Assembly: GCF_900078315.1 (NCBI RefSeq)
Contig: NZ_FKBS01000014.1
Span: 804,802-868,801 of the forward strand
DNA: 64,000 nt
From: Bordetella ansorpii
GTDB lineage: Bacteria > Pseudomonadota > Gammaproteobacteria > Burkholderiales > Burkholderiaceae_B
Reading direction: 5' to 3'
Position 1 is the first letter of the stretch. Every line of letters starts with the position of its first letter. Of the stretch, positions 48,424 to 59,120 are shown in pieces. The position numbers were made by a program, and so were the translations under genes. The notes below the pieces were generated by a model. That model searched no databases. It had not been told where the DNA came from and worked only from the letters and a program-made list of their open reading frames with translations.

Positions 48424-48903
48424 TTGTCCACCGATCCGAATCCTTCGTCCAGAACCGTGCGTCCCGAGCCGCTGCCGCGCGCCGCGTTCACGCATTTCGA
48501 GCCCATGCCGCTGCGCTGGATGGACTGCGACGTCTATGGGCACGTCAACAACGTCGTCTATTACTCGTACTTCGATACCGCGGTGAACCGCTACCTGACG
48601 CAGGCGGGCGTGCTCGACGCCCTGAACAGCCCGGTGATCGGGCTGGTGGTGGAAACGGGTTGCCATTACTTCGCGCCGATCACGTTTCCGGATGAACTGT
48701 CGATCGGGCTGCGCGTGGCGCACATCGGACGCTCCAGCGTGCGGTACGAACTGGCGGTGTTCAGCGAAGGCGCCCAGGCCAGCAGCGCGCAGGGCCATTT
48801 CGTGCACGTCTATGTGGACCGCGCGCAGCGCAGGCCCGCCGAGGTGCCGCAGGCCATGCGGGCGGCGCTGGCGCGATTGCGGACGGAATTCGCACAGCCC
48901 TAG
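48424..48903 (+). CDS. Acyl-CoA thioesterase of the hotdog fold (4HBT type)
   Basis: A TTG at 48424 with GAGGAA upstream starts this 159-residue protein. The 4-hydroxybenzoyl-CoA thioesterase signature [20 protein letters not shown] includes the catalytic Asp and the His-Asn pair. The long central helix and strands follow ([40 protein letters not shown]). Relatives hydrolyse short- or medium-chain acyl-CoA or acyl-ACP; the substrate is not predictable. The final codons overlap the convergent glycosylase gene by 4 bp at a CTAG (48900-48903). Confidence 0.88.
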   Translation: MSTDPNPSSRTVRPEPLPRAAFTHFEPMPLRWMDCDVYGHVNNVVYYSYFDTAVNRYLTQAGVLDALNSPVIGLVVETGCHYFAPITFPDELSIGLRVAHIGRSSVRYELAVFSEGAQASSAQGHFVHVYVDRAQRRPAEVPQAMRAALARLRTEFAQP

Positions 48904-49790
48904 GCGCTATCCGTTTCGTGCCGCCGCCAGACATGCACCGTGGCATGCGCCCGCCACGGCGACCAGCGCCGCGCATGCGCCTCCAATGCCTTGGCATCCG
49001 CCATCGCCAGCCGCTTCTTCAGCACCGCATCGCCCGTCGGCATGGCGTCGGGCTCGTTCAGCGCCCGCATGGCGACGTACTGCACCGTCCAGTCGCCCAC
49101 GCCGCGGATGGCGTGCAGCGCGGCCAGCGTGGCGTCTCGTGGCGCGCGCGGATGCAGGTCCAGCCGGCCCGCATCGATCTCGCGCGCGATGCTGAGGATC
49201 GCTTCGGCGCGGATGCGGATCAGGCCGCAGGCGATCACCTCTTCCAGCGGCAGCCGTGCGATGCGCCGCGCGGTGGGGAAGGCGTGGGTCAGCCCGTGCG
49301 GCGCATCGGGCACGGCGGCGCCGTGACGCTGCGACAGCCGGGCCAGGATGCCGCGCGCATTGCGCACCGAGATCTGCTGGCCGGCAATGGCGCGCACCGC
49401 GATCTCGAAACCATCGAAGGCGCCAGGCACGCGCATGCCCGGCTGATCGGCCGCCAGCTCGCCCAGATGCGCGTCGACGGGCACGGGATCGCAGGGGGTG
49501 CCAAAGACGCGCGCGGCCTGGCCGAGCAGCGCGTCTGCGGCAGGTTGCAGACCGGGCGCCAGCGTTAGCGATAACATCTCGCTGCCCGGCTCGTGCGCGA
49601 CAGCGAGCCAGCCCGTCAGCGGCACGCCCTCGTGCATCCATTCCAGCGCACGCGCATAGTTCGAGTCATCCACATGCTCCACGCCCAGGATGTGGCGATG
49701 CGCCAGGAAGCCGAGGACGCCACGCCAGGCATAGGGCGGCCGATAAGGCAGGGGCAAAGGCTGCGCGAAGCGTGCGGTGGGCGGGTTCAT
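48900..49790 (-). CDS. alkA: DNA-3-methyladenine glycosylase II (AlkA-type)
   Basis: The roughly 296-residue protein (ATG at 49790; 49799 also possible) has the AlkA_N-type start and the HhH-GPD domain. The helix-hairpin-helix is [20 protein letters not shown], and the catalytic Asp is in [14 protein letters not shown]. The C-terminal helix [19 protein letters not shown] is typical of AlkA. It excises alkylated purines during base excision repair. No Ada-type methyltransferase domain is fused or adjacent. The gene is convergent with the thioesterase gene and divergent from the EAL gene, with a solo repeat arm in the intervening 180 bp. Confidence 0.88.
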   Translation of the reverse strand: MNPPTARFAQPLPLPYRPPYAWRGVLGFLAHRHILGVEHVDDSNYARALEWMHEGVPLTGWLAVAHEPGSEMLSLTLAPGLQPAADALLGQAARVFGTPCDPVPVDAHLGELAADQPGMRVPGAFDGFEIAVRAIAGQQISVRNARGILARLSQRHGAAVPDAPHGLTHAFPTARRIARLPLEEVIACGLIRIRAEAILSIAREIDAGRLDLHPRAPRDATLAALHAIRGVGDWTVQYVAMRALNEPDAMPTGDAVLKKRLAMADAKALEAHARRWSPWRAHATVHVWRRHETDSA

Positions 49791-49922
49791 GCGAATCATG
49801 CGGGCAGTCCATTTACGAGATATGGGGGATCAGTTGTGCGCTGCTTGCGCGCTTGGGTCCGATCCGTCCGTCTTATTATCGGCGCGACGGCGGCTACCGG
49901 GTGCCCGCTACTGGTTGCGCCT

Positions 49923-49955
49923 TGCCAGGCTCCTTTTAGCGTTAACAGGCCCTAG
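49923..49955. repeat. Solo copy of the dispersed 35-bp inverted-repeat arm
   Basis: Thirty-three bases are identical to the right arm of the 4875-5150 element (5116-5148), then diverge. There is no partner arm nearby. It sits in the 180-bp gap between alkA and the EAL gene, 14 bp before the latter's ATG. The gap holds no other clear feature. Confidence 0.85.
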
Positions 49956-49969
49956 TGGGTGACAGCGTG

Positions 49970-51733
49970 ATGACAATCGATGAATCGGATGCCCCGTATC
50001 CGATCGGCTTTGCGGGGGGCGGCTATTACGAGTCGGCCGCGCTGCTTGCCGCTTCGCTGTTCAAAGCCCCCTGCGCCGTCATCCGCGTCGACGCGGAGGT
50101 GCCCGAAACCTTCACCCATGCCTCGCCGCGCGCCGCGGGTTACCACTATTCCACTGCCGGATACGTCATGGACGCCGCAGGGCAATTGGTCCAGGCATTC
50201 ATGCAGTTCGCGCTGGCCGATATGGAGCCCGCCAACGACGAGCCGCCGCTGGCCGAGTTCATGCGCTGCCCCCTGGTCGACAAGGCGGGCCAGCCGCTGG
50301 GTATGCTGATGCTGTTCGATTGCGCGGGCCGTCCGCCGCTGACCCCCAGGGGGCGTCGGTTGCTGGAGCGGCTCGCCGCGCACGTCGTCGACCGCATGCA
50401 GACGCTGCGCGACTTTCACTACCGGGATCGTCTGACTGGCCTGGGCAACCGCGGCCAGTTCGTGCGCGATGCCCGCGTGGCGCTGGACCAGCCGCGTGCG
50501 CAGGACACCGACCTGTGGGCCGCGATGATCGACGTGGTCCCGCTGGACAACATCACGCGCCTGGTGGTGGCGGTGGGCCTGGCGCAGGTCGAGCGGGCCA
50601 TCGAACGCATGGCTGCCCGCATCCTGGCGTCGCTGCCCAGCGGATGCCGGGCCTATCGGCTGGGCCTGGCGCGCTTCGGTTTCATGTGCTCGGGCAGGCA
50701 GGACGACGTGCGCCGGTTGGCCGCGGGCTGCGTGGCGCGCTTCGACAACCCCATCACGGTGGACGACGACCTGCCGTTGAATCTGGCTGCATACGCGGGC
50801 GTGCTGCCGGTGCAGCGCAACCAGTTGCCGCAACTGATCAGCGCCCTGTTCGCGGTGTCCGAGTCGGCGCGCGAGCGCGGCGTGCCGGTCGGCGTGTTCG
50901 ACCTGCAGTTGGTGCAGCGCCAGCGGCGGCACGTGCTCATCATCAACTCCATCCGCCAGGCGGTGCAGGCGCCGGATCAACTGCGCCTGGTCTACCAGCC
51001 GCGCGAACGCCTGAGCGACGGCATCTGGACCTCGGTCGAGGCGCTGGTGCGCTGGCGGCATCCGCTGCTGGGCGAGATTTCGCCGACCGAGTTCATCCCG
51101 TTGCTGGAAGGCACCACGCTGATGCCGCTGCTGACCGACTGGGTGCTGGCTCGCGCCGTGTCGCAGTTGGCCGAGTGGCGCAAGACGATGCCCAACCTGA
51201 AGATGTCCATCAACGTGGCCGCGTCCGACCTGAAGCGGCCGGACTTCAGCGCGGTGCTGCGTGGCGTGATGGCGGCCAACGGCATCGGCGCCGGCTGCAT
51301 CGAACTGGAGCTGACGGAAGGCTCGCTGGTACGCGCCGATCCCGCCACCATGGACATGCTGGAAAGCCTGGAGCGCTGCGGCATCGAGATCGCCGTGGAC
51401 GACTTCGGCGCCGGCTACAGCAACCTCTCGCAACTGGCCAAACTACCCTACGACGTGCTCAAGCTGGACAACGCGCTGGTGCGTTCGGTGTCGTCCAACG
51501 CGCGCGCCGCGCTGATCGTGCAGGCCATCGTGGGCCTGGCCAAGCAACTGGGCCACCGCGTGGTGGCCGAGGGGGTCGAGACCCTGCAATTGCGCGATCT
51601 CTCGGTGCAGTGGGGCTGCGACGAAGTGCAGGGATTTTTCATCGCGCGGCCCATGGAACCCGACGCCTTGTATCCGCTGCTGGCCGAACGGGTCGAGCGG
51701 CGGGGGGCGCCGCGCAGCCGGGACGCTGTATAA
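49970..51733 (+). CDS. EAL-domain cyclic-di-GMP phosphodiesterase with GAF-like and degenerate GGDEF domains
   Basis: From the ATG at 49970 the protein has 587 residues; GTG codons at 49955 and 49967 are other possible starts. The first ~150 residues look like a GAF sensor. A degenerate GGDEF domain follows (RDRLTGLGNRGQFVRDARVA present, but the GGDEF signature is replaced by LARFGFMCSG), so it cannot make c-di-GMP. The EAL domain has all the usual catalytic elements: SVEALVRW (Glu357), INVAASDLK, ELELTEGSL, AVDDFGAGYSN, DVLKLDNALV, VAEGVETLQL and EVQGFFIARP. It should hydrolyse c-di-GMP. The repeat arm at 49923-49955 occupies its promoter-proximal DNA. Confidence 0.88.
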   Translation: MTIDESDAPYPIGFAGGGYYESAALLAASLFKAPCAVIRVDAEVPETFTHASPRAAGYHYSTAGYVMDAAGQLVQAFMQFALADMEPANDEPPLAEFMRCPLVDKAGQPLGMLMLFDCAGRPPLTPRGRRLLERLAAHVVDRMQTLRDFHYRDRLTGLGNRGQFVRDARVALDQPRAQDTDLWAAMIDVVPLDNITRLVVAVGLAQVERAIERMAARILASLPSGCRAYRLGLARFGFMCSGRQDDVRRLAAGCVARFDNPITVDDDLPLNLAAYAGVLPVQRNQLPQLISALFAVSESARERGVPVGVFDLQLVQRQRRHVLIINSIRQAVQAPDQLRLVYQPRERLSDGIWTSVEALVRWRHPLLGEISPTEFIPLLEGTTLMPLLTDWVLARAVSQLAEWRKTMPNLKMSINVAASDLKRPDFSAVLRGVMAANGIGAGCIELELTEGSLVRADPATMDMLESLERCGIEIAVDDFGAGYSNLSQLAKLPYDVLKLDNALVRSVSSNARAALIVQAIVGLAKQLGHRVVAEGVETLQLRDLSVQWGCDEVQGFFIARPMEPDALYPLLAERVERRGAPRSRDAV

Positions 51734-51802
51734 ATAGCGTTTGCGCCCTGTTTCCGATTGCGCGCGCCAGGGCCGCCACGGCTCGCGCGCTGCCCCGTAT
51801 CC

Positions 51803-52204
51803 ATGACTGACTTTCCCCCGCTGCGCCAACCTTGTCCGCCCGGAGCCTGCGACTGTGGCCACGATGCCCTGCGCGATGATCCCACGGGCGACAGGCGCAT
51901 CCTGATGTTGACCAAGGCCGAGGAAAAGAAGCTGGTCGAGCGGCTGGAGAACGTGGCCACGCTGGAGGACCTGCGCCGCATGGAAGCGCGTATCCAGTCG
52001 CTGCTGGGCGTGACGCTGACCATCTCTCCCAGCGACAACGAAGTGCGGACCATGCGTGGCTTCAACATCCGCCTGGAAGAGCGGCCGGGCCTGTGCAGCA
52101 AGACGCGCCAGTCCATTCCCGCGGCCATCCGCCGCTGCTTCGAACGCAATCCGGACATTGCGTTCGCGATCCTGAACGAGAACGACCTGCTGCGCGACGC
52201 CTGA
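51803..52204 (+). CDS. Small protein with N-terminal Cys cluster, unknown function
   Basis: The 133-residue protein (ATG at 51803) has three closely spaced Cys near the start, CPPGACDC, like a zinc- or cluster-binding knuckle. A helical middle follows (TKAEEKKLVERLENVATLED, LRRMEARIQSLLGVTLTISP) and then a terminal domain with RPGLCSKTRQSIPAAIRRCF. I do not recognise the family. The gene follows the EAL gene by 69 bp on the same strand and may be co-transcribed. The helical, charged composition and a conserved-looking NENDLLRD end suggest a regulatory or adaptor protein. Confidence 0.6.
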   Translation: MTDFPPLRQPCPPGACDCGHDALRDDPTGDRRILMLTKAEEKKLVERLENVATLEDLRRMEARIQSLLGVTLTISPSDNEVRTMRGFNIRLEERPGLCSKTRQSIPAAIRRCFERNPDIAFAILNENDLLRDA

Positions 52205-52264
52205 GCGCGGGGCGCGCGCGCGCCGCTGGCCGGCGGGCCGAACCGGGCCCCGCCATGTATGCGC

Positions 52265-54724
<2,460 letters not shown>

Positions 54725-54770
54725 GGTCTTCTCCGGTGGCTGCGGACGCGCGGGCGGCGCGCTTCCTGCG

Positions 54771-57700
54771 TCAAGAACGTCCTAGCGCGCGCGATACGGC
54801 CTCGACGAGTGCGTCCAATGGGATGGGTTTGTTCAGGTGGGTGGTGAAACCCGCCTGTGCGGCGCGGTCGACGTGGTCTTTCGAACCGTAGCCGGTCAGG
54901 GCGATGGTGGGGATACTCAGGCTCGGGAATCGGCTGCGCACCTCGGCCATGAACTGGTATCCGTCCATGCCGGGCATGCCGATGTCCGAGATGATCAAGT
55001 CATAGGCGGTGGACGCGTCCAGCGTTTCGAGGGCCTGCGCGCCGCTGTTGGCGATGGCGACCCGGGCGCCTTCCATTTCCAGCAGGGCCTGGAAGGTGTC
55101 GAGGATGTCGTCGGAGTCGTCCACGATCAGGATGCGCAGGCCGGTGAGCTGTCCGTCGGCGGGCGGCGCCGGCACGTGCTCGGCGTCGGCCTGGGCCGGC
55201 TGGGCCAGGGGCAGCCACACCGAGAAGCGCGCGCCGCGGCCCTTGCCTTCGGAGTGCGCCTCGATGTTGCCGCCGTGCGCCTGCACCAGTTGGCCGACCA
55301 CGCCCAGGCCGATGCCCAGACCGTCGCGGTTGATGCCGCGGTGGCGCATGTCCGCCTGGCTGAACATGTCGAACACCTTGGCCAGGAAAGCGGGCTCGAT
55401 ACCTTCGCCGGTGTCGATCACGTCCAGGCGAGCCATTTTGCCGTCGCGTGCCAGCGACACGCTGACCGAGCCGTCGATGGGCGTGAACTTGATGCCGTTG
55501 TTCAGCAGGTTCCAGATGATCTGCTCGACGCGGGTGGAGTCCGCGTCGATGAGCAGGGCGTCGGCCGCGTCGTAGTCGCTGAGCAGATCGACGCCGGCCG
55601 ACGCCGCCGTGTGGCGCAGCACGCTCAGGATGCTCTCGACGGTGTCGGTCAGGCTGACCACGCCGCGGTTGAGCTTGAGCTTGCCCGTCTGCACGCGCGC
55701 CATGTCCAGCAGGTCTTCGATGATGCGCGCCTGGCTGCGCACCGAATGCTGGATGGTCTCGGCCGCGCGCGCGGTGCTGGGCGAGCCGCGCACCGCGGGC
55801 GTGCGCGCCAGCAGATCGGCGTTGAGCTGGATCAGGTTCAGCGGATGCTTGAGCTCGTGCGACATGATCGCGAAGAACTCGTCCTTCAGGCTGCTGTTCG
55901 CGCGGGAGGATTCCAGCCGGTTCTCCTGCTCGCTTTCCTTGCGGCGCTGCTCGGTGACGTCGCGGGCGATCTTGGCGTAGCCGTCGAAGGACTCGTCGCG
56001 CATCGGATTGATGCTGCCCGTGCAGAAGATGCGCGAGCCGTCCTTGCGGCGCAGCCAGCGTTCGTCCGAGGCATAGCCGCGCGTGCGGGCGCGTTCCATT
56101 TCCTTCTGGGGTTCGCCGTGCTCCACGTCTTCGCGGGTGAAGATGATGTCCAGCGGCTGGCCCACGGCTTCGTCCTCGCGGTAGCCGAAGATGATGTGCG
56201 CGCCCGAGTTCCAGGTGGCGATGCAGCCGTTATGGTCGATGGTGATGATGGCGAAGTCTTTCGTGCTCTGCGCCATCAGCCGCATGTGGGCCTCGCCCAG
56301 CCGCAGGCGTTCCTCGGCCTTGCAGCGGTCGGTGATGTCGATGAAGGTGAGCACCGCGCCCTCGATGCGGTGCTCGGCGCTGCGGTAGGGCAACAGGCGC
56401 GCCAGGTACCAGCGGTCGTCGCCGCTGCTGACCTCGCGCTCGACCATGCGCAGCGAGTCGAACACGCTGGCGGCGTCGCGCGCCAGGTCGGGGTAGTTCA
56501 GGCGGTGCGTGATGTCCAGCAGCGAACGGCCGGCGTCGCTGGCGATGACGCTGAAGATGTCCGTGGCGCGCGGTGTGAACCACTTGATGCGCATGGAGCG
56601 ATCGACGAACACCGTGGCGATGTCGGTCGAGGCGATCAGGTTCTGCAGGTCGTCGTTGATCTTGGCGGTTTCCTCGACCTTGGACTTCAGCTCGGAATTG
56701 ACCGTGACCAGCTCTTCGTTGACGGACTGCAGTTCTTCCTTGCCGGTTTCGAGTTCCTCGGTGGCCGAACGCAGTTCCTCGTTGATGGCCTGCAGTTCCT
56801 CGTTGGAGGCCTTCAGCTCTTCGGTGGAGGTCTCGGATTGCTCCATCGTCAGCTGCAGCCGGTCTTTCGCCTGCTGCAGTTCGGCTTCCAGTTGCGCCAG
56901 CATGCTGGTGGCCGCCTTGCCCGCCTGCACGCCGTCATGCTCGCTCATGATGGCTTCGACCTCGTCGAAGATCACCAGCATGAAGTCGCTGCCGCTTTCT
57001 TCATGGCGGAACGGGCGCACCACCATGTTGACGTACATGCGCCGTTCGCCCACGGTCATCTCGACGCGGCGCGCCTCGACGCTCTTGCGCGAGTGCAGGG
57101 CCTGGAACATGGCGGTGCGCAGTTCCATGCGCAGCTCGGGCTGCACCAGCGTGGGCAGGTTGCGCGAGGGCTCGCCGCCCGCGTGACGCAGGAAGCGGCC
57201 CGCGCGGTCGGACATGTGGACGATGTTGGCTTCGTGGTCCACGATGACGCTGGGCGGCGCGTATTGCTCGAGCGCGCGCTGGTGGATTTCAGCGAACGAG
57301 GTCTTGCCGCGCCGGCTCGGCACGCTTTCGCTGGGCACGGTGCGCAGGATCTTGTCGAAGTTGGTGGTGGGCAGCGTGGGGATGGTGCGGTGCACGTAGG
57401 CCGTGCCCTTGGCCTGGTACAGGCGGTTGCGCTTGTCCACCACGGTGAACAGGTTCTCGCACGCGTCCGCCGATTCGGAGCTGCCCAGGAACAGGAAGCC
57501 GCCCGGCTTCAGCGCGAAATGGAACATGCGCAGCACGTCCACCTGCACCTCGCGGTCCAGGTAGATCAGCAGGTTGCGGCACGTGACCAGGTCGAGCTTG
57601 GAAAACGGCGGATCGCGCAGGACGTTGTGCGGCGCGAACAGCACCCGCTCGCGGATCTCTTTCTTGATGCGGTAGCCCGCCTCGTCCTTGGTGAAGTAGC

Positions 57701-58919
57701 TGTGCAGCATGCCGGCCGACACGTCGGTGTCGATGGCGGCCGGGTACAGGCCGGCGCGGCCGGTGGCCAGCGACGGTTCGTCTATGTCGGTGGCGAACAC
57801 CTGCAGGCGGGGCGGCGAGGGCAGTTTCTCGGCGTGGCTGGACAGCAGCATGGCCATGGAATAGGCCTCTTCGCCGGTGGCGCAGCCGGCCGTCCAGACG
57901 CGAACCGAGGGCGGCGGGGTGCCGTCGCGGCCATTGACCAGCGGAACGATCGCCTGCTGCTCCAGCGCCTCGTAGGCTTCCTGGTCGCGGAAGAATTGCG
58001 TGACGCCGATCAGCATGTCGCCCAGCAGCTTGGGCGTTTCCTCGGCGGTCTGGTGCAGCATGGCCGCATAGCTCTGCATGTCGGGCACGCCCGTGACCTG
58101 CATGCGCCGCTCGATGCGGCGCAGCACGGTGGCTTTCTTGTAGTGCCTGAAATCGTGGCCCGTGCGGGTGCGCAGAAGGGTGAGGATGTCGCGCAGCGCG
58201 GTGCGCTCGGCAGGGCTTTCCTCGTGGGCATGTTCGGGGCTGTCCGGATCCAGCGGGTCGCCCACCGGGGCGGGCATGTGGATGCGCGCCATGTTTTCGC
58301 AGATGTCCTTCAGGCGGGCCGGCATCTGCGCCACGGGCAGGATGATGTCGACCATGCCGGTGGCGATGGCGTTGCGCGGCATGGCGTCGTGCTGCGCGTC
58401 GTCGGGCTGCTGGGCGAGGGTGACGCCGCCCTGTTCCTTGATGCGGGCCAGGCCTACCGAGCCGTCGGAACCGCCTCCGGTCAGGATGATGCCGATGCTC
58501 TTGCTCTTGTGCACGTCGGCCAGGGCGCGGAAGAACACGTCGATGGCGATGGGCTGGCCCATGGGGCGCTCGTGCGCCTTCAGGCGCAGGTAGCCGTCGT
58601 TCATCTGCAGCCCGGCGGCCGGCGGGATGACGTACACGTGGTTCTTCTGCACCGGCATCGTGTGCGTGACCTGCACGATGGGCAGGTCGGTAACGGTTTG
58701 CAGGATGCGGTGCGCCACGCTTTCGTGCCTGGGCGACAGATGCAGGACCACCACGAAGGCCATGTCGGGCTTGGCCGGCATGTTCTCGAAGAACACCTTC
58801 AGCGCTTCGATGCCGCCCGCGGACGCACCGATACCGACGACCGGAAACGTCAGGTCGCTGGTCATGAGGTGTTTTTGATTATCGGGCGGTGGGCCGGCGT
58901 CGGGCATGTCGGTGGTCAT
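54771..58919 (-). CDS. CheB-CheR-PAS-histidine kinase-receiver fusion protein
   Basis: The 1382-residue protein starts with a CheB methylesterase domain (about 22-210; Ser33 in GIGASAGGIEAL, His in VVLHLSPRHES, Asp in GSDGSVGLARI). A CheR methyltransferase domain follows (about 240-500, with WTAGCATGEEAYSMA for SAM binding). Then come PAS domains and a long coiled coil (about 660-745, QLEAELQQAKDRLQLTMEQS), two more PAS units, HisKA (His1021), HATPase and a C-terminal receiver (Asp1312). It probably methylates or demethylates a partner and passes phosphate within itself. It lies opposite a giant hybrid kinase across a 201-bp divergent region. Confidence 0.9.
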   Translation of the reverse strand: MTTDMPDAGPPPDNQKHLMTSDLTFPVVGIGASAGGIEALKVFFENMPAKPDMAFVVVLHLSPRHESVAHRILQTVTDLPIVQVTHTMPVQKNHVYVIPPAAGLQMNDGYLRLKAHERPMGQPIAIDVFFRALADVHKSKSIGIILTGGGSDGSVGLARIKEQGGVTLAQQPDDAQHDAMPRNAIATGMVDIILPVAQMPARLKDICENMARIHMPAPVGDPLDPDSPEHAHEESPAERTALRDILTLLRTRTGHDFRHYKKATVLRRIERRMQVTGVPDMQSYAAMLHQTAEETPKLLGDMLIGVTQFFRDQEAYEALEQQAIVPLVNGRDGTPPPSVRVWTAGCATGEEAYSMAMLLSSHAEKLPSPPRLQVFATDIDEPSLATGRAGLYPAAIDTDVSAGMLHSYFTKDEAGYRIKKEIRERVLFAPHNVLRDPPFSKLDLVTCRNLLIYLDREVQVDVLRMFHFALKPGGFLFLGSSESADACENLFTVVDKRNRLYQAKGTAYVHRTIPTLPTTNFDKILRTVPSESVPSRRGKTSFAEIHQRALEQYAPPSVIVDHEANIVHMSDRAGRFLRHAGGEPSRNLPTLVQPELRMELRTAMFQALHSRKSVEARRVEMTVGERRMYVNMVVRPFRHEESGSDFMLVIFDEVEAIMSEHDGVQAGKAATSMLAQLEAELQQAKDRLQLTMEQSETSTEELKASNEELQAINEELRSATEELETGKEELQSVNEELVTVNSELKSKVEETAKINDDLQNLIASTDIATVFVDRSMRIKWFTPRATDIFSVIASDAGRSLLDITHRLNYPDLARDAASVFDSLRMVEREVSSGDDRWYLARLLPYRSAEHRIEGAVLTFIDITDRCKAEERLRLGEAHMRLMAQSTKDFAIITIDHNGCIATWNSGAHIIFGYREDEAVGQPLDIIFTREDVEHGEPQKEMERARTRGYASDERWLRRKDGSRIFCTGSINPMRDESFDGYAKIARDVTEQRRKESEQENRLESSRANSSLKDEFFAIMSHELKHPLNLIQLNADLLARTPAVRGSPSTARAAETIQHSVRSQARIIEDLLDMARVQTGKLKLNRGVVSLTDTVESILSVLRHTAASAGVDLLSDYDAADALLIDADSTRVEQIIWNLLNNGIKFTPIDGSVSVSLARDGKMARLDVIDTGEGIEPAFLAKVFDMFSQADMRHRGINRDGLGIGLGVVGQLVQAHGGNIEAHSEGKGRGARFSVWLPLAQPAQADAEHVPAPPADGQLTGLRILIVDDSDDILDTFQALLEMEGARVAIANSGAQALETLDASTAYDLIISDIGMPGMDGYQFMAEVRSRFPSLSIPTIALTGYGSKDHVDRAAQAGFTTHLNKPIPLDALVEAVSRALGRS

Positions 58920-59120
58920 GCTGATGTGTCGATCTCGGTAAGCCTACCAGCCCGCCATGATAGCCTGCCGATACCGGGTGTACCGTTGATGTAAGCAGTT
59001 TTTCGCGGCAGCGCCCTTGCCCGGGGCCAGTGCTATATTTTTCGGCGCATCATCGGGCCGAGCAATGACATCCACCACGCCTTTGCGCATGCCTCCGAGG
59101 ACGGAGCGCCAGGAGCAGCA
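58920..59120. other. Divergent promoter region between the two giant signalling genes
   Basis: This 201-bp gap is AT-richer near 59020-59050 (AGTGCTATATTTTTCGGC). It ends with CAGGAGCAGCA, the ribosome site of the rightward gene. It must hold promoters for both the CheB-CheR fusion and the hybrid kinase. No clean palindrome was seen. Confidence 0.4.

Noticed and set aside
54837-58994. A 1385-codon open frame on the plus strand
   Set aside because: It lies opposite the CheB-CheR fusion gene, has no recognisable domain and shows shadow-frame composition.
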